Below are positions 1 through 6,446 of a DNA stretch of 50,960 nucleotides, piece after piece. The notes beneath the pieces were generated by a model that saw only the letters and a list, made by a program, of their open reading frames with translations, did no database searches and had not been told where the DNA came from. How positions within the stretch are numbered: the first letter of the stretch is position 1; each line of letters opens with the position of its first letter. The DNA comes from Lujinxingiaceae bacterium (lineage in GTDB: Bacteria > Myxococcota_A > Bradymonadia > Bradymonadales > Bradymonadaceae), in contig JACCWM010000177.1 in NCBI GenBank assembly GCA_013697635.1, positions 1 to 50,960 on the forward strand, read 5' to 3'. Position numbers and translations under genes: made by a program.

Positions 1-21
1 TCGATTCTCAGTGCGCTCCAT

Positions 22-243
22 TTACACTTCGAAGGCCGAATTCCAGAAGATTGGGGTTCGCGCTATCTGAACATCTGAGCACCTGAAAACACTTTTTTCA
101 AAGTTACACAAAATAGGTTGCATTCCCACGGCCGCTTCGTTGTCGGCCGTGCGCGAGCCCATGAGCACGTCATGACCCAGGCTTACCAGACGCTTGGCGA
201 TCGCTTGACCCACCATCCCTGTACCGAATACGCCGATTTTCAT
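22..243 (-). pseudogene. Truncated NADP/F420-type oxidoreductase N-terminus
   Basis: The reading frame starts at an ATG (243) preceded by GGAG about 8 bases upstream. It opens with [19 protein letters not shown], a dinucleotide-binding Rossmann beta-alpha-beta with a GxGxxG loop, followed by [12 protein letters not shown]. This matches the start of the NADPH-dependent F420 reductase / NADP oxidoreductase family, whose members are usually about 200 residues. After roughly residue 39 the similarity stops. The remaining 34 residues look unrelated, and the frame closes after 73 residues. The last ~125 bases of the window's left edge look more AT-rich than the gene start. The gene is therefore either broken by a rearrangement or chimeric because of the assembly edge. 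Family assignment is good; activity is not expected. Confidence 0.6.
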
Positions 244-340
244 ATACATTCTCCGTTGAGTGATGCGTTGATGGCGGCAGTTTAGCGAGCCTCGCTCGAG
301 CTGTCCACGGCCAAGAAACAAAGCGCGCTGAGAAAATGCC

Positions 341-1861
341 ATGGCAAAAGTAATGCGGTTTTCGGGAGTTGTTCTGCTCGTCTCGCTCAAGGTGCTGGTG
401 AGTCTGGCGGCGTTGAGCGTGCCGGTGATGGGCGTCTGGTTTGCGTCGTCGCTGGCGGCCTTTTTTAACGGGCCGATCTGGCTGACGGTGGCCTGCGGGC
501 TGTTGTTCTTCCCTGTGTTGCCGCTGCTTTGGGACTTGTGGGCGACACAGCGTTTTCACCGCAAGGTGGCCAATTGCCCGCCCCAGCGTAAGCCACCCGA
601 GCGCATCCTGATGTTCTGGGATCGCCTCGTTGTGCGCACCCTGGTGATCAATCTGGCATTGCTGACGACGCTGGCGCTGGCCTTTCCCGAGCGCGGCTTC
701 ATGGCGCTCTCGACGCGCGGCGATTGGATGCTCACCGAGGCCGAAGGTGGCTGGGTCGAGCCCACACGCAAGGTGCTCTTTGCGGCGGCCGGCGGCCTCG
801 AGTGGCTCTACAAGCTTAGCCTGGACAACCCTTACAGCGAGTTTGCCGACAGCGAGACCAAAGCACCCACGAGCGATGAAGGCGGTGAACTCAAGACGGT
901 CATTCCCGACGTTGTCGAGCCCAAAGACGAGCAGCCAAAAGACAAAAAAACCGAGGACAAGGACGTCGAGCCCAAGCAGGCGCCCGCTCGCCAGGCGATG
1001 ACCTGGCCACCGCCGACGGGGCTGCATCCGCTGGTGGTCAACATGCCGCCCGAGGCCGAGCAGAGCATCGAGTCGGTGGCCAAGTACATTCTGGAGAACG
1101 AGCCCGAGGGGCTGTGGCGCGTCAAGGCGCTCTACGACTACGTGGCCGACCGCATCGTCTACGATGTGGCGGCCTTGACGGGTCATCGGCCCTCGCAAGA
1201 TGCCGAGACGGTGTTTCGCACCCGCATGGGCGTGTGCGCGGGCTATGCCCAGCTTCTGCGGGCACTTGGCGAGCATACCGGCGACGAGATCATCTACGTG
1301 GTGGGCGTCTCACGCAATCTCGAGGGCGAGGTCGGCGGTGGTGGGCATGCCTGGAACGCGGCGCGCGTCGACGACAAGTGGTATTTGCTCGATCCGACCT
1401 GGGGCTCGGGTCACATCACCGACAACGCCTTCAAGAAGGCCTACAACCCGGCCTATTTGTTCACGCCGCCCAATGTGCTGCTCAATACGCACTTTCCAGA
1501 CGACGAGGGCTGGCAATTACTGGGCGAGCCGCTCTCACGCGGAGAGTTCATGCGCCAGCCGATCTTGGGGGCGACCTTTTTTGCCAACGGCATGCGCCTG
1601 CTCGACCCGTCGCGCTCCCAGATCACGGTGGGCAAGGAGGCGACTCTGAGCTTTGAGAATCCGCGCGCGCGCTTCTTGATGGCCAGCGCGAGCCTCAAGG
1701 GTCAGAGCCAGCGCGAAGACTGTGAGGTCGTGCAGGGCCCAACGCCCACGGTGCGCTGCGCGTTCAAGGCGCCGGGAACCTATCAGGTCACCTTCTTTGG
1801 CAACACCGAGCGCTATGGAAGCTATGAGTTCTGGGGCCGCATCGAGGTCAACGGCGGCTGA
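341..1861 (+). CDS. Membrane-anchored transglutaminase-like protein
   Basis: A 506-residue protein. The N-terminal ~130 residues carry hydrophobic segments (about 7-35, 42-65 and 95-115), so it is probably an inner-membrane protein with a periplasmic or cytoplasmic C-terminal domain. A charged Lys/Asp/Glu/Pro linker follows (about 165-225). The C-terminal half has the transglutaminase-like cysteine protease core: Cys299 in GVCAGYAQ, His336 in GGHAWN and Asp351 in LLDPTWGSG. These form the expected Cys-His-Asp triad with normal spacing. A beta-rich tail follows. Bacterial members of this superfamily act as proteases or amidases more often than as cross-linkers; the substrate here is unknown. 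It is followed by a strong hairpin shared with the convergent downstream gene. The start is the first ATG after the divergent oxidoreductase fragment. Confidence 0.8.
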   Translation: MAKVMRFSGVVLLVSLKVLVSLAALSVPVMGVWFASSLAAFFNGPIWLTVACGLLFFPVLPLLWDLWATQRFHRKVANCPPQRKPPERILMFWDRLVVRTLVINLALLTTLALAFPERGFMALSTRGDWMLTEAEGGWVEPTRKVLFAAAGGLEWLYKLSLDNPYSEFADSETKAPTSDEGGELKTVIPDVVEPKDEQPKDKKTEDKDVEPKQAPARQAMTWPPPTGLHPLVVNMPPEAEQSIESVAKYILENEPEGLWRVKALYDYVADRIVYDVAALTGHRPSQDAETVFRTRMGVCAGYAQLLRALGEHTGDEIIYVVGVSRNLEGEVGGGGHAWNAARVDDKWYLLDPTWGSGHITDNAFKKAYNPAYLFTPPNVLLNTHFPDDEGWQLLGEPLSRGEFMRQPILGATFFANGMRLLDPSRSQITVGKEATLSFENPRARFLMASASLKGQSQREDCEVVQGPTPTVRCAFKAPGTYQVTFFGNTERYGSYEFWGRIEVNGG

Positions 1862-1874
1862 GCCGAACAAAAGC

Positions 1875-1907
1875 GGCGCCCTCGCAACACATGCTTGTGA
1901 GGGCGCC
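1875..1907. terminator. Strong hairpin between convergent genes
   Basis: A 13-bp stem (GGCGCCCTCGCAA paired with TTGTGAGGGCGCC, one G-U pair as RNA on the + strand) encloses a 7-base loop. It sits 14 bases after the transglutaminase stop and just past the stop of the convergent lipoprotein gene. There is no long T-run on either side, so it is an atypical, probably bidirectional, terminator or 3'-end stabiliser. Confidence 0.6.
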
Positions 1908-1914
1908 AAGACGC

Positions 1915-2655
1915 TCAGAATTCTACGCAGCCATCGACCTGCGTGCGGCCGTCGTTGTAGGCCGCCAAAATCTGGGACAGCTCGAGCGCGCGTGCGCGCC
2001 GAGGCTCGGTCGGCACGATCAGGCTCTCACAGTTGCGAAGCAACGCGCCGGCATCGTCGATGGCCAGCTCAATATCCGGGGAGGCCAAGGTTCCCGCGGC
2101 GAGATTGAGGCGCGCCGTGATGTACTGGCGTGCGAGCACGACCCAGGCATCGCCACCCACGCGTGGCGTTTGCAACACGCTCAGCCAGCCCTGGCCGCAA
2201 AGCGGTGTCTCCTCATCGATCGGCCAGCCAATGCGCTGATTGGGGCGCGGCGAATAGCGGTTGTGGTTGGCCCAAAATCCCGGACCAAGCGGACAGCTAC
2301 CGATACCGGCTATCACATCGGGGTCAACGATGAAGCCATCGGGATCGGGGACATCGGGGGCCGTGACCGCGTCGCCCTCGACGTCGGGCGTGGTGGTATC
2401 GGGCAAAACGTCGGCCGCATCGCCAGGATCGATGTCGTCCGCGTCGGCCACATCTGCCGGGTCGATGACATCGGGGAGATCCACGTCGTCGACGACATCG
2501 GCAATGTCGACACCATCGGCGACATCGACATCATCGGCGACATCGACATCATCGACGATCACGTCGGGTCGGGGATCATCTGGGTCGCCGTTGCATCCGG
2601 GGGCGACCAGAAACAGACCCCAACAAGCTACGATCCAAAACCATCTCTTATGCAT
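1915..2655 (-). CDS. Lipoprotein with Asp/Val-rich linker and GYWKNH-like domain
   Basis: A 246-residue predicted lipoprotein. The signal peptide ends in VAPGC (Cys21), and an AAGGAG ribosome site lies about 8 bases before the ATG. Residues ~24-110 are a low-complexity Asp/Val/Ala tract (DVDVADDVD-type) coded by repeated GAC/GTC/ATC triplets. This is a flexible acidic tether seen in many deltaproteobacterial surface lipoproteins. The C-terminal ~130 residues begin CPLGPGFWANH and continue with LSVLQTP and LARQYITARLN. This resembles a widespread secreted domain with a GYWKNH motif and the pattern 'hydrophobic-Q-P ... L-A-x-Q-x-I-A-x-x-L-N', whose function is not established. Two Cys at about residues 119 and 150 may form a disulphide. 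Function unknown; likely surface or periplasmic. Confidence 0.72.
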   Translation of the reverse strand: MHKRWFWIVACWGLFLVAPGCNGDPDDPRPDVIVDDVDVADDVDVADGVDIADVVDDVDLPDVIDPADVADADDIDPGDAADVLPDTTTPDVEGDAVTAPDVPDPDGFIVDPDVIAGIGSCPLGPGFWANHNRYSPRPNQRIGWPIDEETPLCGQGWLSVLQTPRVGGDAWVVLARQYITARLNLAAGTLASPDIELAIDDAGALLRNCESLIVPTEPRRARALELSQILAAYNDGRTQVDGCVEF

Positions 2656-2947
2656 GGCAAGACTCCTTTACAATAACTGTCATTTGCTCACGAGCACGCC
2701 ATACACCCCGTTCGCTCGCGCTCAATTTAACACGTCGATATACCTGAGAATGGGCAACACATGGATAAGGCCCATAGCAATGAAGGTAATCAACATGGCG
2801 ACAGCGCAAGGAGCAGCTTCCACAAGTGTCTGAATATAAAGAGAAATTCATTGCCCAAACAATCGGCACGTCTACCTTGAAAGGGTCGGCTTAGGCCGTT
2901 AAAGCCATGTGATTTCACGTCGAAGGTAGTCATTAGTCGGAGGTGTC
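2656..2947. promoter_or_regulatory. Divergent intergenic region
   Basis: About 290 bases between the divergent Asp-rich lipoprotein and the YagU-like gene. It looks less GC-rich than its surroundings and has no convincing reading frame. A weak -35/-10-like pair (TTGAAA at about 2878, TAAAGC 17 bases later) precedes the YagU-like gene. Both flanking genes have strong ribosome sites facing outward (AAGGAG and GGAGGT). Presumed to hold both promoters; nothing else recognised. Confidence 0.35.
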
Positions 2948-3679
2948 ATGCGCAGTACACACGTTTCACAAAACAATTCGAAGTCCAGCATCGGTCAGGG
3001 AATCATCGCCGATGTAGTCAAGGGCGCGCTCGCCGGCCTGCTGGGCACGCTGGCCATGGACGCCGTCAACAGCTTGATCTTTCGCCGCCATGGGCCGCGC
3101 ACGCTCTTGCGCGAGCAGAGCGCACGGATCATGCGAAAGCCCGCCACCCTCGGTGGCATCTCCAATCGCCTCAACGGCGCCTTTGGCGTCGAGATGATGC
3201 CCAAAAGATCGGCGGGTTTCGCGACGCACTATACCGTCAACGTGTTGCCTGCCATCGGCTACGGACTGCTTCGAAAGCGCGTGGGATTTATCGGCAAAGG
3301 CAAGGGCCTGATCTACGGCCTGGCCGCCTTTGCGCTGCTCGACGAGGGCCTGGCGCCACTGCTGAAGATCTCGTCCGGCCCGCGCGCCTATCCTGTTCAA
3401 ACCCATCTGCGCGGCCTGGCCAGCCACCTGGTCATGGGTCTGGTCACCGACCAAACGCTCGACTTGCTCGATCGAGGCGCCGACAAAATCGCCAGCAAGG
3501 GTGAGCAGGTCGACATCGCGATTGGTCAGGACAATCGATTCGTCGAGACGCAAAACCTGGGATCGCCAGCGAATGATGAGCCGGGTATTGACGCGATGGA
3601 CTCGCTGGGCGACGATCTGGGCGACGATCTGGGCGACGATCAAGGCATTGATTATCCAGGCTCGCCCACAATGATCTGA
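2948..3679 (+). CDS. YagU-like (DUF1440) inner-membrane protein with acidic tail
   Basis: A 243-residue protein with a near-consensus GGAGGT ribosome site five bases before the ATG. Residues ~18-45 (IADVVKGALAGLLGTLAMD) form a membrane segment typical of the DUF1440/YagU family. Further hydrophobic segments lie near 95-110, 118-135 and 150-170. In E. coli, YagU is linked to acid resistance; that role cannot be read from this sequence. The last ~45 residues are unusual: a hydrophilic acidic tail with a repeated GDDL unit (DNA repeat around 3605-3640). It lies 27 bases upstream of the broken DUF167 gene, which suggests a former two-gene operon. Confidence 0.65.
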   Translation: MRSTHVSQNNSKSSIGQGIIADVVKGALAGLLGTLAMDAVNSLIFRRHGPRTLLREQSARIMRKPATLGGISNRLNGAFGVEMMPKRSAGFATHYTVNVLPAIGYGLLRKRVGFIGKGKGLIYGLAAFALLDEGLAPLLKISSGPRAYPVQTHLRGLASHLVMGLVTDQTLDLLDRGADKIASKGEQVDIAIGQDNRFVETQNLGSPANDEPGIDAMDSLGDDLGDDLGDDQGIDYPGSPTMI

Positions 3680-3706
3680 GCCTGTTTCGCCCCGGAGCAT
3701 GCCCTC

Positions 3707-4135
3707 ATGCACGAGCCCGAAGACCCCGTCGAGTCCACCGACGACGGATGCATCCTGCACCTCTATGCGCGCCCTCGGGCAAGCCGCACCCAGATCGCCG
3801 GGCTGCACGACGGACGAATCAAGATGGGTTCCGTACCATGGGCACCCTGCCCGTGCGGTACCAGCGGCATCCTGCCCTCTGACGGTCATCTCATCAAGCA
3901 ACGACGCCAAAGACTGACGTCTCATCAAGTAACAACGCCAAATGTCGTGGTCTCAGGGGACCCGACTGCGCGGAATGGGCAGGATGCCCAGGGTACGGAA
4001 TCGGCAGGATGCCCAGGGTACGGAATCGGCAGGATGCCCATGGGACGGAATGGGCAGGATGCCCAGGGTACGGAATGGGCAGGATGCCCATGTCAGTCGT
4101 CGCGGCGTTTGACTTCGAGCTCAAAGAAATCCTGA
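3707..4135 (+). pseudogene. DUF167/YggU-family gene interrupted by repeat cluster
   Basis: The start is normal: an ATG with GGAG upstream, just after the YagU-like gene. The first 39 residues (DDGCILHLYARPRASRTQI then AGLHDGRIK) match the opening strands of the DUF167/YggU family, normally about 100 residues. Immediately after DGRIK (position 3823) the conserved V-x-L-x-APPVDGKAN core is absent. It is replaced by translated repeat DNA rich in Gly, Cys and Pro up to a stop at 4135. The 3' part runs antisense into the ribonuclease Z gene. The original 3' half is not seen between here and the RNase Z gene. I infer insertion or deletion mediated by the repeat cluster and call it a pseudogene. Confidence 0.65.
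3829..4095. repeat. Palindromic 25-bp repeat cluster with inverted copies
   Basis: Five consecutive 25-bp units occupy 3971-3995, 3996-4020, 4021-4045, 4046-4070 and 4071-4095. Each contains the hairpin TGGGCA-GGA-TGCCCA or its CGGCA variant, followed by GGGTACGGAAT. Two degenerate units in the opposite orientation lie at about 3829-3878 (TTCCGTACC...GGGCA.CCTGCCC). The middle holds a separate 22-bp direct repeat at 3890-3911 and 3921-3942 (CTCATCAAG then AAC.ACGCCAAA, two mismatches, 31-bp period). There are no unique spacers, so this is not a CRISPR array. It looks like a REP- or MITE-like element that has grown by tandem duplication. Its right end supplies the stop codon of the RNase Z gene. 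Confidence 0.85.
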
Positions 4136-5016
4136 GCGATCACCGTGTTGGGAAAGATCGCGCGGGCGTGCTCGAGGAAGATGTCGGGGCGCACATACTT
4201 CTGGGATATGTGGGTCAAGACCAACTTCTTGGCACCGGCTTCCAGGGCGCAGCGCGCGGCATCGGCGGCCGTGGAATGGCCGCGCTCATGGGCCAGACGC
4301 TCGTCTCCACCCGGATAGGTCGCCTCATGCACGAGCACATCGGCGTTGCGGGCAAGCTCGATGGCGCCCGCGCAGGGTGATGTGTCGGTGCAATAGACGA
4401 TCTTCAAGCCCGCGCGCGGCGGACCGAGCACGTCTTGGGGTAGGACCGTGCGACCGTCCTCGAGTGTCACCGCCTCGCCGCGCTGCAAGCGGCCATACAT
4501 CGGGCCGTGGGGCACGCCAAGCGCGCGGGCACCCTCGAGGTCGAAGCGCCCCGGCCGATCGCGCTCGACCAGGGCATAGCCCCAGGTCTCGATGCGGTGC
4601 TTTAGCGCGACGCTCTCGATGTGAAATTCGGGGTGCTCAAAGACGATGCCGGGCTCGGTGACCTCGTGGCTTCGCACCTGAAAGCCCGGCCACAAAATAT
4701 TCAACTCACGCAGACACTTGAGCCATCGTTTGAGGCCGCGTGGACCAACGATATCGAGCGCTTCGTGGCGTTGATTGAGCGTCTGGGAGCCGACAAGACC
4801 GGGCAAGCCGTTGACATGATCGCCGTGAAAGTGAGTCAAAAAGATCGCTTTGAGCGCGCCGGGTCGAAGCACAGATTTGGCCATCTGGATCTGGGTCGAC
4901 TCGCCGCAATCAAAGAGAAAAAGCTCGCCATCGCGGAAAAGAGCCATAGACGAGACGTTGCGTTGCGGTGTAGGCTTCCCGCTTCCGGTCCCAAGAAATA
5001 CCAGCTGAATTGACAT
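4093..5016 (-). CDS. rnz: Ribonuclease Z
   Basis: A 307-residue enzyme of normal length for bacterial RNase Z, which removes 3' trailers from tRNA precursors. The metallo-beta-lactamase fold is clear: LGTGSGKPTPQRNVSS near the N-terminus, the zinc motif THFHGDH at residues 61-67, CTDTSPC around residue 215, VHEATY, an exosite-region insertion (residues ~150-200) and the C-terminal motif LVLTHISQKY. The chain ends KRRDD, and its TGA stop (4093-4095) lies in the last base triplet of the palindromic repeat cluster, so the repeat abuts the gene exactly. It is divergent from another hydrolase of the same fold at 5137. Confidence 0.95.
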   Translation of the reverse strand: MSIQLVFLGTGSGKPTPQRNVSSMALFRDGELFLFDCGESTQIQMAKSVLRPGALKAIFLTHFHGDHVNGLPGLVGSQTLNQRHEALDIVGPRGLKRWLKCLRELNILWPGFQVRSHEVTEPGIVFEHPEFHIESVALKHRIETWGYALVERDRPGRFDLEGARALGVPHGPMYGRLQRGEAVTLEDGRTVLPQDVLGPPRAGLKIVYCTDTSPCAGAIELARNADVLVHEATYPGGDERLAHERGHSTAADAARCALEAGAKKLVLTHISQKYVRPDIFLEHARAIFPNTVIAQDFFELEVKRRDD

Positions 5017-5136
5017 CTTCTACATTCCAAAAGAGCAGGCAACTGTGGCCTACGTTTCATCGGGTGGGGAAGATAGCAGGCAACGCTACCCTTGACCACA
5101 AAGCATCGCTTTGGGGTCGTGATTCACGGAAATGAC

Positions 5137-5898
5137 ATGAGCTTTGAGATTTTGATGAACGGCGTCGGTGACGCCTTCTCCACCGATCACTTCGGGACAA
5201 ACTTTCTGGCCCGAAAGCAAGACTTCGTGCTCGCTGTCGATTGTCCAGACAGCTATCGAAACGCCCTCAATGCCAACGACTTCAAGCACGGCGACGGCGC
5301 GCTGGCGGTCGAACACATCGACGCCATGATCATCACCCATTTGCACGGTGATCACGTCAACGGCCTCGAGATGGTGGCTGCCTACCGCCGATTTGCCAAG
5401 GGCGGGCGCTTGAAGCTCTACACCTCGCCAGAGGTGGCCGAGGTGCTGTGGGATCGACGCCTGGCCGTGAGTCTGGGCACGTTGTACAACGGCGAAACGT
5501 TTGAGACCATGCAGCTTGAGGACTTTCTCGAGATGCACGTCATGGCCTGGGACGAGGAGATCTCGATCGGGCCCTTCACCATTGCGATACGGCGCACGCT
5601 TCATCACATCCCCGCCATGGCGATGCGCATCAGCGATGGTCAGGCAACGCTTGGCTACTCCTGTGATACGGTCTTCGATCCCGAGCTTATCGACTGGCTC
5701 CAAGACAGCGAACTCGTCCTGCACGAGTCGACCTTCGGCGTGGCCCACACACCGTTGTACAAGCTGCTCGAGCTGCCCGAGCCGCTTCGAGAGAAGATGC
5801 TCGTCGTGCATTATCCTGACGAGATGATCGGCGCCGAGATCGACGGCCTCACCCTGGCAAGCCAGGGTGAAATCTACGCCGTGGGCAAATCCGATTAG
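5137..5898 (+). CDS. RNase Z-like metallo-beta-lactamase-fold hydrolase
   Basis: A 253-residue protein. I chose the ATG at 5137 (GGA six bases upstream, product starting MSFEILMNGVGDAFS) over a TTG at 5092, which would add 15 residues. It has the zinc-binding motif THLHGDHVNG (residues ~67-76), a later His in RRTLHHIPAMAMR, a Cys-Asp metal site in YSCDTVFD and HESTF. These are the ligands of the RNase Z/ElaC-like branch of MBL hydrolases, but the tRNA exosite arm is missing. A non-tRNA substrate such as a small phosphodiester or ester is therefore more likely. It is divergent from rnz; its last four bases overlap the convergent bcp gene. Confidence 0.75.
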   Translation: MSFEILMNGVGDAFSTDHFGTNFLARKQDFVLAVDCPDSYRNALNANDFKHGDGALAVEHIDAMIITHLHGDHVNGLEMVAAYRRFAKGGRLKLYTSPEVAEVLWDRRLAVSLGTLYNGETFETMQLEDFLEMHVMAWDEEISIGPFTIAIRRTLHHIPAMAMRISDGQATLGYSCDTVFDPELIDWLQDSELVLHESTFGVAHTPLYKLLELPEPLREKMLVVHYPDEMIGAEIDGLTLASQGEIYAVGKSD

Positions 5899-6365
5899 AC
5901 CAGCTCGCGAGCCAGACGCTCGACGTGGCCGGTGGCTTTGACGTTGTCCTGAATCGCTGAGATTTTGCCCCCGGCGTCGATCAGAAACGTTGAGCGCACG
6001 ATCCCCACATAAACTTTTCCGTAATTGGTCTTCTCGCGCCAGACGCCGTAAGCATCGGCCATCGCATGGTCGACATCGGCGACGAGCGGGAAGTTGAGCT
6101 CGTGCTTGGCGCGAAACTTCGCGTGGCTCTGCACGGAATCGGGCGAGACGCCGAGCACCGTCCAGCCGGCGGCCTGCAGCGCGGCGTAGCGGTCGCGAAA
6201 GTCGCAGGCCTGCGCGGTGCAGCCCGGCGTCATATCCTTGGGATAGAAATAGATCACCAGCTTTTGGCCGCGAAAATCCGCGAGCGAGACGGTGCCCTGA
6301 TCATCGGTGGGAAGTGAGAAGTCGGGGGCGAGGTCGCCCACGCTGAGCTTGGGATTTACAGCCAT
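5895..6365 (-). CDS. bcp: Bcp/PrxQ-type thiol peroxidase
   Basis: A 156-residue peroxiredoxin that reduces hydroperoxides with thioredoxin as electron donor. The core reads DLAPDFSLPT, then FYPKDMTPGCTAQAC. Peroxidatic Cys49 and resolving Cys54 have the five-residue spacing of the PrxQ/BCP class. The C-terminal half has GVWREKTNYGKVYVGIVRSTFLID, typical of BCP. I chose ATG 6365 (MAVNPK). An in-frame start at 6404 would add 13 residues with no family similarity and would run into the terminator hairpin of the upstream gene. Cytoplasmic; probably transcribed on its own because that terminator precedes it. Confidence 0.92.
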   Translation of the reverse strand: MAVNPKLSVGDLAPDFSLPTDDQGTVSLADFRGQKLVIYFYPKDMTPGCTAQACDFRDRYAALQAAGWTVLGVSPDSVQSHAKFRAKHELNFPLVADVDHAMADAYGVWREKTNYGKVYVGIVRSTFLIDAGGKISAIQDNVKATGHVERLARELV

Positions 6366-6381
6366 GTTTTTATGTCCACTA

Positions 6382-6423
6382 CAAAAAAGAAAGTTCGCCA
6401 TCACACGGAGTTGATGGCGAACT
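6382..6423 (-). terminator. Rho-independent terminator of the S41 protease gene
   Basis: On the minus strand, a perfect 12-bp stem (6412-6423 with 6392-6403; AGTTCGCCATCA paired with TGATGGCGAACT) has an 8-base loop. It is followed by a T-rich run (TTTCTTTTTTGT). It lies 24 bases after the protease stop codon and before the bcp start. Confidence 0.88.
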
Positions 6424-6446
6424 AATCATATTGGCGGGCCGCTGAC

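Noticed and set aside
3971-4095. 25-bp repeats as a CRISPR array
   Set aside because: Units are directly adjacent with no unique spacers, and no cas genes are present.
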